Assembly: GCA_027592025.1 (NCBI GenBank)
Contig: JAQCIQ010000003.1
Span: 78,177 to 142,176 of the forward strand
Source of the DNA: Bacteroidota bacterium
GTDB taxonomy: Bacteria > Bacteroidota > Bacteroidia > Flavobacteriales > Flavobacteriaceae
DNA: 64,000 nt
Reading direction: 5' to 3'
The position numbers and the translations under genes are program-made. Each line of letters opens with the position of its first letter. Position 1 is the stretch's first letter. This document shows, one piece after another, positions 24,467 through 33,638 of the stretch. The notes below the pieces were generated by a model that was not told the origin of the DNA, did no database searches, and worked only from the letters and a program-made list of their open reading frames with translations.

Positions 24467-26917
24467 ATGGCTAAATCCAGTTTCTTAAGTATAGACAACC
24501 TGTCAGCAAGTGATTTTGACGAAAACTCCGAATTGATTCCTTTAATGACGTCTGAGGATGAAGATGAAATTAATGCCGAAACCCTGCCAGATTCACTTCC
24601 CATTTTGCCTCTCCGAAATACGGTGCTTTTCCCAGGAGTTGTAATTCCAATAACAGCGGGCCGAGATTCGGCCATAGAACTCTTGAAGGACGCAAATAGT
24701 GGGGACAAAATTATTGGGGTAGTTGCCCAAAAAGACTCTGCCATAGAAGAGCCAGGTGTAAACGATATTTATTTGCAAGGTACGGTGGCTAAAATACTTA
24801 GGGTTTTAAAAATGCCAGATGGCAACACCACCGTCATCATTCAAGGCAAAAAACGCTTTCAGATTGACTCCATTACTAGGGAATCGCCTTACATGACTGC
24901 CAAAATAAAGGATATTGGAGATGTCAAACCCTACTACAGTGATGATGAATTCTCTGCTATTGTAGACTCCATCAAAGAAATTGCTTTACAGATAATTAAG
25001 CACAGCCCAAACATCCCTTCGGAGGCATCATTTGCTATCAAAAATATTGAGAGCAGTTCTTTTTTGATCAACTTCGTTTCATCAAACATGAATCTTAAAG
25101 TAGGGGAAAAGCAAGCTTTGTTAGAAACCCACGATTTAAAAGAAAGAGCTCTGGCTACCTTGCGTTTTATGAATTTAGAGTTTCAAAAGCTTGAACTCAA
25201 AAACGATATTCAATCTAAGGTACAAAATGACCTCAGTCAACAGCAGAGGGAGTATTTCTTGCACCAACAGATGAAAACCATTCAAGAAGAATTGGGTGGA
25301 TTGAGTTATGAGGAAGAAGTGGACGAAATGAAAATTAGGTCCAAATCAAAAAAATGGTCTGAAGCTGTTTCTAAACATTTTGAGAAGGAATTGGGCAAAC
25401 TTCAGCGCATGAATCCTCAAGTAGCAGAATATTCAGTACAACGTAATTATTTGGACTTGTTCCTTGATTTGCCTTGGGAGGAGTATAGCGATGATATTTT
25501 TGATTTGGTTAGGGCCAGAAAGATTCTCGATCGAGATCATTTTGGACTTGAAGATGTTAAAGACAGAATAATTGAGTATTTGGCTGTATTGAAACTCAGA
25601 AATGACATGAAGTCGCCGATACTCTGTTTGTATGGCCCACCAGGCGTGGGAAAAACTTCCTTGGGTAAGTCCATCGCAGAATCATTGGGAAGAGAGTATG
25701 TAAGAATGTCACTAGGAGGACTAAGGGACGAGGCAGAGATTCGCGGTCATAGAAAAACCTATATTGGAGCTATGCCAGGTCGTGTACTCCAAAGTATTAA
25801 GAAGGCAGGAACTTCCAATCCCGTCTTCGTCTTAGACGAAATTGACAAACTCACCCAATCCCATCAAGGTGACCCTTCTTCAGCAATGCTCGAGGTCTTA
25901 GATCCTGAACAGAATACTGAATTTTATGACAACTTTCTCGAAATGGGCTATGACCTTTCCAAGGTGTTGTTTATTGCCACCGCCAATTCTTTAAACTCTA
26001 TTCATCTCGCCTTGCTCGACAGAATGGAACTCATTGCAGTCAATGGTTATACCATTGAAGAGAAAATTGAAATCGCTAAAAACCACTTGTTGCCCAAGCA
26101 ACTCAGAGAACATGGTTTGGCTAATAAAGACTTAAAAATCAATAAAAAACAACTCGAACAGATTGTTGAGGGATACACTCGCGAATCGGGTGTTAGGGGG
26201 TTAGACAAGCAATTGGCCAAAATGGTTCGAAATGCAGCTAAAAATATTGTAATGGAAACCCCTTATAATGTTGTGACTTCAACTCAAGACGTCGAGGACA
26301 TCCTTGGTCCTCCTAAAATGCTCCGGGATTTGTCCGAATCCAATGAAGTAGCTGGTATTGTCACTGGGTTGGCTTGGACCAGTGTTGGAGGTGACATCCT
26401 GTTCATAGAATCCATATTGTCAAAAGGTAAAGGCAACTTGAGTATTACGGGTAACTTGGGAACTGTAATGAAAGAATCAGCTACCATTGCTATGGAATTC
26501 ATCAAAGGCAACGCATCTCATTTGAATATTGATCCGACAGTTTTCCAAAATTATAATGTCCATATACACGTACCAGAAGGAGCAACTCCAAAAGATGGCC
26601 CTAGCGCAGGGATCACTATGTTGACCTCTTTGGTGTCATCCTTTACGCAAAGACGAGTAAAAAAAGGATTGGCCATGTCCGGAGAAATAACACTGCGCGG
26701 CAAAGTTTTGCCCGTTGGAGGAATAAAGGAAAAGATATTGGCGGCCAAAAGATCCAAAGTCAAGGAAGTCATTTTGTGTGAGGAAAACAGAAAGGATGTT
26801 GAAAAAATCAATCAAGACTATCTCAAAGGTTTGTCCTTCCATTATGTTAGTACGATGCAGGAAGTCATCGATTATGCCATTACTCCTCAAAAGGTGGTGC
26901 GCGCTAAGGTCTTATAA
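24467..26917 (+). CDS. lon: ATP-dependent protease Lon
   Basis: 816 residues. An N-terminal LAN substrate-binding domain (about 45-235, starting [18 protein letters not shown]) is followed by a coiled linker, an AAA+ domain with Walker [14 protein letters not shown] and Walker [11 protein letters not shown], and a C-terminal Ser-Lys protease with Ser713 in DGPSAGIT and the KEK lysines at 754-756. Lon degrades misfolded and regulatory proteins in the cytosol. The acidic N-terminal extension (EDEDEINAE) is usual in Bacteroidota. It stands alone between the MFS and porQ genes. Confidence 0.96.
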   Translation: MAKSSFLSIDNLSASDFDENSELIPLMTSEDEDEINAETLPDSLPILPLRNTVLFPGVVIPITAGRDSAIELLKDANSGDKIIGVVAQKDSAIEEPGVNDIYLQGTVAKILRVLKMPDGNTTVIIQGKKRFQIDSITRESPYMTAKIKDIGDVKPYYSDDEFSAIVDSIKEIALQIIKHSPNIPSEASFAIKNIESSSFLINFVSSNMNLKVGEKQALLETHDLKERALATLRFMNLEFQKLELKNDIQSKVQNDLSQQQREYFLHQQMKTIQEELGGLSYEEEVDEMKIRSKSKKWSEAVSKHFEKELGKLQRMNPQVAEYSVQRNYLDLFLDLPWEEYSDDIFDLVRARKILDRDHFGLEDVKDRIIEYLAVLKLRNDMKSPILCLYGPPGVGKTSLGKSIAESLGREYVRMSLGGLRDEAEIRGHRKTYIGAMPGRVLQSIKKAGTSNPVFVLDEIDKLTQSHQGDPSSAMLEVLDPEQNTEFYDNFLEMGYDLSKVLFIATANSLNSIHLALLDRMELIAVNGYTIEEKIEIAKNHLLPKQLREHGLANKDLKINKKQLEQIVEGYTRESGVRGLDKQLAKMVRNAAKNIVMETPYNVVTSTQDVEDILGPPKMLRDLSESNEVAGIVTGLAWTSVGGDILFIESILSKGKGNLSITGNLGTVMKESATIAMEFIKGNASHLNIDPTVFQNYNVHIHVPEGATPKDGPSAGITMLTSLVSSFTQRRVKKGLAMSGEITLRGKVLPVGGIKEKILAAKRSKVKEVILCEENRKDVEKINQDYLKGLSFHYVSTMQEVIDYAITPQKVVRAKVL

Positions 26918-26981
26918 ATCAATAAGCTTAGAATAATTCTATTAGTTTATCGTTTTGAGTATGAATTGATAAAGGTGTTTT

Positions 26982-27998
26982 ATGGTCCGTTGTAGGGTGG
27001 TAATTTTGGCGTTGTTTGGCTGTTTGTCTTCTTATGGTCAAATTGGAGGCAATGCAACCTATCAATTTTTGAATCTCATGTCTTCTCCGAGACAGGCCAG
27101 TCTGGGAGGAAAAACCATTACCAACATCGACTATGATGTCAGTCAAGGCTTGTACAATCCGGCTGCCATTAATCCCGAAATGGATCATCAATTGGCCTTA
27201 AATTTCGCGAATTACTTAGGAGATATTTCTTATGGAACGGCGGCCTATGCTTTTACTATTGACCGCCGCGTGCAAACTTTTCATATTGGAGTGCAATTTG
27301 TTAACTATGGTAAATTTGACGGATATGACAATGCAGGAATCCCTACCAATGAATTTTCGGCTTCGGAGTCGGCCTTGTCTTTAGGATATGCTCGACGATT
27401 AGGACGTTCAGATTTTTATGGCGGTGCTGCTGTTAAGATCATTACCTCAAAACTTGAGCAATACAATTCTATAGGACTGGCATCAGATGTTGGGCTGGTA
27501 TACATCAATGAAGATTTGGATTTTAATTTGGCAATAGCGTTCAGAAACCTTGGAGTTCAGCTCAAAACCTATGCCGGCCTTCAGGAACATTTGCCATTTG
27601 AAATTACGCTTGGATTGTCTCAGAAATTGGAAAACGTTCCAATTCGTTGGCATTTGACATTCGAAAACCTCCAGCAATGGCCGTTGGGTGCTCCAAGCCC
27701 CGCGAGAGTGGAAACAGATTTGGAAGGAAATCAAACTGATGAACAGGTGAGTTTTGCCAATAAAGCCCTCCGCCATGTCATTTTTGGAGCCGAACTGTTT
27801 CCAGATAGAGGATTCAACCTTCGTATTGGTTACAGTTTCCGACGGGCAGAGGAATTGAGAATTTTGGAACAGCGGAATTTTTCAGGATTGTCGTTTGGAT
27901 TTGGGATAAAACTCAATAACTTGCGCCTCAGTTTTACACATGCTCGATTTGCGGCGGCGTCTAACACCAGTTTTTTTGGAATGCAACTCCAATTATGA
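26982..27998 (+). CDS. porQ: Type IX secretion system protein PorQ
   Basis: 338 residues. A signal peptide (VVILALFGCLSSYGQ) is followed by the conserved GGNATYQFLNLMSSPRQASL segment and a PorP/PorV-like barrel ending FFGMQLQL. PorQ is an outer-membrane part of the type IX secretion attachment complex with PorU, PorV and PorZ, which anchors cargo to lipopolysaccharide. The gene overlaps cmk by 4 bases, a linkage I remember as widespread in Bacteroidota. Its presence implies that the organism secretes proteins with type IX C-terminal domains; none is obvious in this window. Confidence 0.88.
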   Translation: MVRCRVVILALFGCLSSYGQIGGNATYQFLNLMSSPRQASLGGKTITNIDYDVSQGLYNPAAINPEMDHQLALNFANYLGDISYGTAAYAFTIDRRVQTFHIGVQFVNYGKFDGYDNAGIPTNEFSASESALSLGYARRLGRSDFYGGAAVKIITSKLEQYNSIGLASDVGLVYINEDLDFNLAIAFRNLGVQLKTYAGLQEHLPFEITLGLSQKLENVPIRWHLTFENLQQWPLGAPSPARVETDLEGNQTDEQVSFANKALRHVIFGAELFPDRGFNLRIGYSFRRAEELRILEQRNFSGLSFGFGIKLNNLRLSFTHARFAAASNTSFFGMQLQL

Positions 27999-28681
27999 CC
28001 ATGAAAAAAATTACAATTGCCATTGATGGCTATTCTTCTACTGGTAAGAGCACACTAGCCAAGGCGCTGGCTAAAAAAATGGGCTACCTCTATGTAGATT
28101 CTGGAGCCATGTACCGAGCAGTTACCCTGTATGCTTTGGATAATGGTTTGATTGCCAGTGAATTGAATCAAAATCAATTAATATCGCTATTGCCTCAGAT
28201 TCAAATTGAATTCAAAATGAATCCAGAAACCGGAATCGGAGAAGTGTTTTTAAACGGCAAAAATGTGGAACAAGAAATTCGCAGTATGCGGGTTTCTGAA
28301 TGGGTAAGTCCTGTTTCTGCTATTTCTGAAGTGAGAACAAAACTAGTTTCTCAACAACAGTCCATGGGCTTGAAAAAGGGAGTTGTTATGGACGGACGAG
28401 ATATTGGAAGTGTCGTTTTTCCAAATGCTGAACTCAAGCTTTTTTTGACCGCTGATGACGATGTGCGTGCCAAGCGTCGATTTGACGAATTGATGCAAAA
28501 GCCCCATAATGTTTCATTAGAATCTGTCAAAGCCAACTTGATTGCAAGAGATCAGCAAGATTCTTCCAGAGAAGATTCTCCGTTGATTCAAACTCAAGAA
28601 TCCGTTGTCATTGACAATTCAAAACTTACTATTCAAGATCAATTGGATTTGGTACTGAATCTGATAGCTGGTATCAACTAA
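27995..28681 (+). CDS. cmk: (d)CMP kinase
   Basis: 228 residues. The P-loop IDGYSSTGKSTLAK is near the N terminus, followed by VDSGAMYRAVTLYAL for nucleotide binding, and MDGRDIGSVVFPNAELK with the conserved Arg-Asp pair. It phosphorylates CMP and dCMP. The ATG at 27995 overlaps the porQ stop (ATGA), so the genes are coupled; a second ATG at 28001 is possible. Its stop TAA overlaps the convergent outer-membrane gene's stop (CTAA shared). Confidence 0.94.
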   Translation: MTMKKITIAIDGYSSTGKSTLAKALAKKMGYLYVDSGAMYRAVTLYALDNGLIASELNQNQLISLLPQIQIEFKMNPETGIGEVFLNGKNVEQEIRSMRVSEWVSPVSAISEVRTKLVSQQQSMGLKKGVVMDGRDIGSVVFPNAELKLFLTADDDVRAKRRFDELMQKPHNVSLESVKANLIARDQQDSSREDSPLIQTQESVVIDNSKLTIQDQLDLVLNLIAGIN

Positions 28682-29238
28682 AAGGTGTAACCTAAAGTAA
28701 TTCCGATTCTTGGCGACAAAGCTGGGGTATCTTCTGTGTCTAAAAAGTTTCTCCCAACTCCTAAATAAATTGACCCTGCAAAACCGAGTTTCGAACGGTA
28801 CTTGGCTCCGACTGAAAGACCAAATGCAAATTGAGAAAAGTCCTTATAAAAAACTTGATTTTCGAATGTCGATTCGTTATAATAATAATCAACGTCATAT
28901 GATCCGTTGCTGTACATTGTGAACAATTCAGCAAAAAAGCCCGAGTTGGGTCTGCGACCAAAATAGAATTTGTAGAAACCAGTGAGAGCAGATGACTCAT
29001 AATAAAAGGGACCATCATTATTAAACCTCTTATCTCCATCTAAACTTAGAAGTACAGACCCTCCCACTCCGGATTCTTCATTCAAATAGTATTCATAACT
29101 AACATCTAAAGCTTTAAAAATAAGGAGATTAAAAACATTAATGGAAGCTTCGTTGTTTTTTACAATCTCTTCTGAAGGTTCGTTTTGACTGAATACAGCC
29201 GAGCTGCAAATTAAAAATGAAATAACTAGTACTCTCAT
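28678..29238 (-). CDS. Predicted outer-membrane beta-barrel protein (DUF3575-like)
   Basis: 186 residues with a signal peptide (MRVLVISFLICSSAVFS, then QNEPS) and strands such as NLLIFKALDVSYEYYLNEES, GVGGSVLLSL, LTGFYKFYFG and the terminal RIGITLGYTF. The pattern fits a small barrel; the first strand resembles DUF3575 proteins. It lies 15 bases after the LysM gene on the same strand and is probably cotranscribed. Specific role unknown. Confidence 0.72.
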   Translation of the reverse strand: MRVLVISFLICSSAVFSQNEPSEEIVKNNEASINVFNLLIFKALDVSYEYYLNEESGVGGSVLLSLDGDKRFNNDGPFYYESSALTGFYKFYFGRRPNSGFFAELFTMYSNGSYDVDYYYNESTFENQVFYKDFSQFAFGLSVGAKYRSKLGFAGSIYLGVGRNFLDTEDTPALSPRIGITLGYTF

Positions 29239-29253
29239 AGGTTTTGTTTTTGG

Positions 29254-29634
29254 TTAAACATTGGGTATTATAATTTTCAGGTTGGATAACATCTCGTCAG
29301 GGTGGCTAATTTGATCTCGGTTAGCATCATAAATGTCGATGTATTTCCGGGAATCAAGATAATATTTTTTAGGAATAATGCTTAATGTTTCTCCTTTTTT
29401 AACGCGGTGCAAGTGGTAGTAGTCTTTGTTGATTACCGTAATGTCAACCACGAAATCATTTGGTTTCTCTCCCCCAATACTTTTGATCTTTTTGCACAAT
29501 TGTTTTTGTTCAAATAGGATATTTACTACCCCCTGCAAATTAATTTTGCCATCGACTATTGCAATTTTGCCGTTTTTAATCTTGAACTTTTCGCCAAGCT
29601 GAAAGACGCTGGCGTACTTAGAAAGCAGGTCCAT
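29254..29634 (-). CDS. LysM domain-containing protein
   Basis: 126 residues with no signal peptide. The N-terminal part (LGEKFKIKNGKIAIVDGKINLQGVVN) resembles the BON-like segment of YgaU/LysM proteins. The C-terminal LysM domain runs from YYHLHRVKKGETLSIIPKKYY to LSNLKIIIPNV. LysM binds N-acetylglucosamine chains; YgaU (Kbp) is also known as a cytoplasmic potassium-binding protein. The short BON plus LysM layout fits Kbp, so a potassium role is possible. The ATG at 29634 starts the conserved MDLLSKYASVF; upstream in-frame sequence is probably non-coding. Confidence 0.78.
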   Translation of the reverse strand: MDLLSKYASVFQLGEKFKIKNGKIAIVDGKINLQGVVNILFEQKQLCKKIKSIGGEKPNDFVVDITVINKDYYHLHRVKKGETLSIIPKKYYLDSRKYIDIYDANRDQISHPDEMLSNLKIIIPNV

Positions 29635-29733
29635 AAGTAGCTTGTTTAGATATTGGGTTAACGAATATAAAGAAAACAAAGGGTATAGATGTAAAAAAAC
29701 GCAGATTATTAGCTTATTTTTCAGGTATAATTG

Positions 29734-29741
29734 TATTTTTG
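29734..29741 (+). promoter_or_regulatory. -7 promoter element TATTTTTG before rpsA
   Basis: Exact TAnnTTTG match. It would give a leader of about 105 bases before the rpsA ATG (29853), the longest clear leader in the window, and the leader contains a possible pseudoknot. Confidence 0.55.
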
Positions 29742-29754
29742 CCCGCCTTTGAAC

Positions 29755-29819
29755 GCGATTTGGTGGATGTCAAGGGTAGAAAGGAACAATCAGCTTCTGA
29801 TTTGAATCGCTTTATCCAC
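29755..29819 (+). promoter_or_regulatory. Possible pseudoknot in the rpsA leader
   Basis: Two perfect 6-base helices interleave: GCGATT (29755-29760) with AATCGC (29805-29810), and GTGGAT (29763-29768) with ATCCAC (29814-29819). Their order gives an H-type pseudoknot. A small hairpin (TCAG/CTGA, about 29790-29800) lies inside. It could serve autoregulation by S1, but this rests on one sequence. Confidence 0.35.
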
Positions 29820-29852
29820 TTAAGGTCAGAATACAAAACCAAACCATCAGCA

Positions 29853-31733
29853 ATGGCTGAAAACGAAACACAAGACGAATTATTGAACAACGAGAATTTG
29901 TCACAAGAAGCCCCACAAACAGAGACTGTTGCATCTGAAACAGTTTTAAAAGAAGAGCCAAAACAATACAATCAAGTTGATCAAGCTCAATTCCTAAAAG
30001 ACTTCAACTGGGAAAATTATAAAGAAGGTATCGATGCTTTGGAAGACAAGCAATTGGCCGAATTTGAAAAATTGGTCGCGGCCAATTTTGTGGACACTTT
30101 GACCGATGAGGTCGTAAAAGCCACTGTAACTCACATTTCGGATAGAGACGTTATTGTAGATATCAATGCCAAATCAGAAGGCGTTATTTCCCTAAATGAA
30201 TTCCGTTACAATCCAGGATTAAAAGTTGGTGACACGGTAGAAGTGATGGTAGATGTCCGAGAGGATGCTACAGGTCAATTGGTGTTGTCTCACCGCAAGG
30301 CTCGCGCTGTTATGGCATGGGATCGCGTAAATGCGGCTCATGAGTCTGGAGAAATTGTGAATGGATTTGTGAAATGTCGCACCAAAGGTGGAATGATTGT
30401 CGATGTCTTCGGCATTGAGGCTTTCCTGCCAGGTTCACAAATCGACGTCAAGCCAATTAGAGATTACGATCAATACGTGAATAAAACAATGGAATTCAAA
30501 GTGGTTAAAATTAACCATGAATTCAAAAACGTCGTTGTTTCTCACAAAGCATTGATCGAGGCCGATATCGAAGAACAGAAAAAAGAAATTATTTCTCAAC
30601 TTGAAAAAGGTCAAGTTCTGGAGGGTGTGGTCAAAAACATTACTTCATACGGGGTCTTCATGGATCTTGGAGGAGTTGATGGATTGGTTCACATTACTGA
30701 TCTTTCTTGGTCTCGAATTTCGCACCCAAGTGAAATAGTAGAATTGGATCAAAAATTGAATGTAGTAATCTTAGACTTCGATGAAGATAAGTCCAGGATT
30801 CAACTAGGTCTAAAACAGCTGAGCAAACATCCATGGGAAGCTGTTGGTGAAGGCATGAAAGTTGGCGACAAGGTAAAAGGGAAGGTAGCTGTAATAGCCG
30901 ATTACGGAGCTTTTGTAGAAATCGCAGACGGTGTCGAAGGATTAGTTCACGTTTCTGAAATGTCTTGGTCAACGCATCTGCGTTCGGCTCAAGATTTCGT
31001 TAAGGTTGGACAGGAAATCGATGTTGAAATTTTAAGCATTGATCAAGAGGAACGCAAGATTTCATTGGGAATCAAGCAATTGTCCTCTGATCCTTGGACC
31101 GACATTACCTCAAAATACCCTGTAGGATCCAGACACAAAGGAGTAGTGCGTAACTTCACAAACTTCGGTGTTTTCTTGGAACTTGAAGAAGGAATCGATG
31201 GGTTGATTTATATATCAGACTTGTCTTGGACCAAGAAGGTCAAGCATCCAAGTGAATTTTGTGCCGTTGGCGATGTGCTAGAAGTAGAAGTTTTAGAATT
31301 GGATGTTGAAGGACGTAAACTGAGTTTAAGTCACAAACACACCATGGACAATCCATGGGACAAATACGAGGCTGAATTTGCCTTGGGAACTGTTCATTCC
31401 GCTCAAATCACTGAGATGGTAGATAAGGGTGCGACGGTGGAATTCAACGACCATATCGTAGCATTTGTTCCAACACGTCATCTTGAAAAGGAAGACGGTT
31501 CTAAATTGACAAAAGGAGAAACAGCGGAATTTAAAGTTATTGAATTTAACAAAGAATTCAGACGAGTAGTAGCGTCGCACATGGCAATTTTCAAAGAGTC
31601 TGAGGCTCAAAATGTCAAAAGTGCCAGCAAACAGTCGAAACAATCTTCTTCTGAAGACGAATCCAAACCAACTTTTGGAGATGCCAATGAAACGTTGCAG
31701 AGGCTGAAAGATGAAATGGAAGGCAATGCCTAA
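29853..31733 (+). CDS. rpsA: 30S ribosomal protein S1
   Basis: 626 residues with an acidic N-terminal extension (MAENETQDELLNNENLSQE) and six S1 RNA-binding repeats. The last four are clearest, for example ITSYGVFMDLGGVDGLVHI, ADYGAFVEIADGVEGLVHV and FTNFGVFLELEEGIDGLIY. The C-terminal tail is Ser/Lys/Glu-rich. S1 binds mRNA on the small subunit, and its role may be larger in this phylum, where Shine-Dalgarno pairing is little used. I start at ATG 29853; earlier in-frame sequence belongs to the leader. A strong terminator follows. Confidence 0.94.
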   Translation: MAENETQDELLNNENLSQEAPQTETVASETVLKEEPKQYNQVDQAQFLKDFNWENYKEGIDALEDKQLAEFEKLVAANFVDTLTDEVVKATVTHISDRDVIVDINAKSEGVISLNEFRYNPGLKVGDTVEVMVDVREDATGQLVLSHRKARAVMAWDRVNAAHESGEIVNGFVKCRTKGGMIVDVFGIEAFLPGSQIDVKPIRDYDQYVNKTMEFKVVKINHEFKNVVVSHKALIEADIEEQKKEIISQLEKGQVLEGVVKNITSYGVFMDLGGVDGLVHITDLSWSRISHPSEIVELDQKLNVVILDFDEDKSRIQLGLKQLSKHPWEAVGEGMKVGDKVKGKVAVIADYGAFVEIADGVEGLVHVSEMSWSTHLRSAQDFVKVGQEIDVEILSIDQEERKISLGIKQLSSDPWTDITSKYPVGSRHKGVVRNFTNFGVFLELEEGIDGLIYISDLSWTKKVKHPSEFCAVGDVLEVEVLELDVEGRKLSLSHKHTMDNPWDKYEAEFALGTVHSAQITEMVDKGATVEFNDHIVAFVPTRHLEKEDGSKLTKGETAEFKVIEFNKEFRRVVASHMAIFKESEAQNVKSASKQSKQSSSEDESKPTFGDANETLQRLKDEMEGNA

Positions 31734-31743
31734 CCACAATTTT

Positions 31744-31771
31744 AAAACCCTCCTTTATGGAGGGTTTTTTT
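31744..31771 (+). terminator. Rho-independent terminator after rpsA
   Basis: Stem AACCCTCC (31746-31753) with GGAGGGTT (31759-31766), a 5-base loop, followed by a T-run. Confidence 0.9.
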
Positions 31772-31789
31772 ATGAGGAATAAACTCGAA

Positions 31790-31818
31790 TTGAAATACAT
31801 AAAAATGGCGTAACTTTG
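31790..31818 (+). promoter_or_regulatory. Promoter of the pyrR operon
   Basis: TTG at 31790-31792, 18 bases, then TAACTTTG at 31811-31818 (exact TAnnTTTG). The predicted start near 31825 leaves only about 12 bases before the pyrR ATG, too short for a PyrR attenuator. Confidence 0.6.
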
Positions 31819-31836
31819 CCAAGTTAGTGACACAAG

Positions 31837-32376
31837 ATGAGTCAGAAAGAGCTACTTAGCGCACGTGAACTGCAGATCACAATTCGAAGATTGGCCTATC
31901 AATTGATTGAAAACCACGGAGATTTTATAGATACTATTCTAATTGGCATTCAGCCACGTGGAAAAATGTTAGCCAAACGATTGGCCCATATTCTTCAAAA
32001 TGACTACCACATTCCAAAAATTACCATAGGATATTTAGACATTACTTTTTACCGAGATGATTTCCGACGCAGTGCTAAACCAATAGAAGCTAACTCCACT
32101 GAAATAGACTTTGTGGTAGAGAACAAAAAGGTTGTATTTATTGATGATGTTCTCTATACTGGCCGAAGCATTAGAGCTGCTCTGACTGCCGTTCAAGACT
32201 TTGGTCGTCCCGCTCAAATTGAATTACTGATATTAATCGACCGACGTTTCAGCAGACATTTGCCAATTCAGCCCGATTATTGTGGCCGACAAGTCGATGC
32301 CATTAATGAAGAGCACGTTGTCGTCAGTTGGAGTGAAATTGAAGGTCAAGACGCAGTGTTTTTAGAAAACCAATGA
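31837..32376 (+). CDS. pyrR: Bifunctional PyrR regulator/uracil phosphoribosyltransferase
   Basis: 179 residues with the PRPP-binding motif VVFIDDVLYTGRSIRAAL at about 99-116, the hallmark of PyrR. It may convert uracil and PRPP to UMP, and in Gram-positives binds pyr leaders to cause attenuation. Conserved ISPRGKMLAKRLA-like segment appears as IGIQPRGKMLAKRLA. It is followed 4 bases later by pyrB. No attenuator leader is visible in front of it, so control of this operon through leader RNA is unlikely; enzymatic activity may be its main job. Confidence 0.92.
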   Translation: MSQKELLSARELQITIRRLAYQLIENHGDFIDTILIGIQPRGKMLAKRLAHILQNDYHIPKITIGYLDITFYRDDFRRSAKPIEANSTEIDFVVENKKVVFIDDVLYTGRSIRAALTAVQDFGRPAQIELLILIDRRFSRHLPIQPDYCGRQVDAINEEHVVVSWSEIEGQDAVFLENQ

Positions 32377-32380
32377 TCTG

Positions 32381-33310
32381 ATGAGTGAACTAAGTGTTAA
32401 CCATTTACTAGGAATCAAGTACCTCAAGGAAGACGATGTACAATTGATATTTCAAACGGCCGATCAATTCAAAGAGGTGATCAACAGGCCCATCAAAAAG
32501 GTACCTTCGCTAAGAGACATTACCATCGCCAATTTGTTTTTTGAGAATTCAACCAGAACGAAATTGTCCTTTGAACTGGCGGAGAAAAGGCTGTCTGCCG
32601 ATGTTGTGAATTTTTCTGAATCTCAATCCTCGGTCAAAAAAGGCGAAACCCTGATCGACACTGTTCAGAATATTTTATCCATGAAAGTCGACATGGTCGT
32701 TATGCGCCACCCCAGTCCGGGAGCGCCAATTTTTCTTTCAAAGCATATCGATGCGTCTGTAGTCAATGCAGGTGACGGTACCCATGAACATCCAACTCAA
32801 GCTCTTTTGGATTGTTACTCCATTCGCGAGAGATTGGGAGACGTTGCTGGAAAAAAGGTTGTTATAGTTGGCGATGTACTTCACAGCCGTGTAGCCTTGT
32901 CGAATATTTTTGCTCTAAAATTACTAGGGGCCGAGGTAAAGGTCTGCGGACCAAAAACCTTGTTGCCAAAACACATTGAAAGCTTGGGAGTAGGTGTTGA
33001 ATCCAACCTCAAGAAGGCACTCGAATGGTGTGATGTTGCCAATATGCTTCGCGTTCAGAATGAGCGCATGGTCACGAGTTATTTTCCTTCTACTCGTGAG
33101 TATGCCATGCAATATGGCCTGACCATGGACATCTTGAGAGACCTGAGTAAAGAAATTGTAATTATGCATCCTGGCCCGATAAACCGCGGGGTAGAAATCA
33201 CTTCGGAGGTAGCGGATTCTAACTACGCCATTATTCTAGATCAGGTTGAAAATGGTGTTGCAGTGCGCATGGCGGTAATGTACCTGTTAGCATCTAAAAT
33301 CAAAAGGTAA
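32381..33310 (+). CDS. pyrB: Aspartate carbamoyltransferase catalytic subunit
   Basis: 309 residues, the normal catalytic chain that makes carbamoyl aspartate in pyrimidine synthesis. The carbamoyl phosphate motif appears as FENSTRTKLSFELA, with the HEHPTQALLDCYSI segment, the mobile loop residues and MHPGPINRGVEI near the C terminus. There is no pyrI regulatory subunit next to it, so it is probably an unregulated trimer. It follows pyrR by 4 bases and precedes the STAS-like gene by 9 bases. Confidence 0.95.
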   Translation: MSELSVNHLLGIKYLKEDDVQLIFQTADQFKEVINRPIKKVPSLRDITIANLFFENSTRTKLSFELAEKRLSADVVNFSESQSSVKKGETLIDTVQNILSMKVDMVVMRHPSPGAPIFLSKHIDASVVNAGDGTHEHPTQALLDCYSIRERLGDVAGKKVVIVGDVLHSRVALSNIFALKLLGAEVKVCGPKTLLPKHIESLGVGVESNLKKALEWCDVANMLRVQNERMVTSYFPSTREYAMQYGLTMDILRDLSKEIVIMHPGPINRGVEITSEVADSNYAIILDQVENGVAVRMAVMYLLASKIKR

Positions 33311-33319
33311 ACGACAATC

Positions 33320-33628
33320 ATGAGAGACGATTGCATTGTTGTGACAGCAAACGAGGAAGAGATGGTCCTGGAACGATTCAACCAATTGGATTCGATTTCT
33401 AAGCACCTTATTCTCGACATGCATGATCTTGACTCTGTCTCAGAGTATTGTGCCTCAAAATGTATTGAGGCCAAGGCTCACCTCAAACGAAAATCACTGT
33501 CTTTAGTCCTAGTTTTATCCGAACAATCCATCCAAGAACTGCCCGAAATACTCTCTGCTGCGCCAACTCTTCGAGAAGCTTATGATGTGGTGGAATTGGA
33601 GGAAATGGAGCGAGATTTAGGATTTTAA
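33320..33628 (+). CDS. STAS-like small protein preceding RNase Z
   Basis: 102 residues. The pattern of strand (HLILDMHDLDSV), helix (EYCASKCIEAKAHLKRK), strand (LSLVLVLSE) and C-terminal helix with PTLREAYDVVELEEMERDLGF resembles the STAS proteins that sit before rnz in many Bacteroidota, especially in the last 25 residues. The usual phosphorylatable Ser-Ser-Gly site is missing, replaced by SVSEYCASK. It is 9 bases after pyrB and 10 before rnz, so all are probably one transcript. If it is an anti-anti-sigma relative, it is degenerate. Function unknown. Confidence 0.65.
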   Translation: MRDDCIVVTANEEEMVLERFNQLDSISKHLILDMHDLDSVSEYCASKCIEAKAHLKRKSLSLVLVLSEQSIQELPEILSAAPTLREAYDVVELEEMERDLGF

Positions 33629-33638
33629 ACTTACCGAT

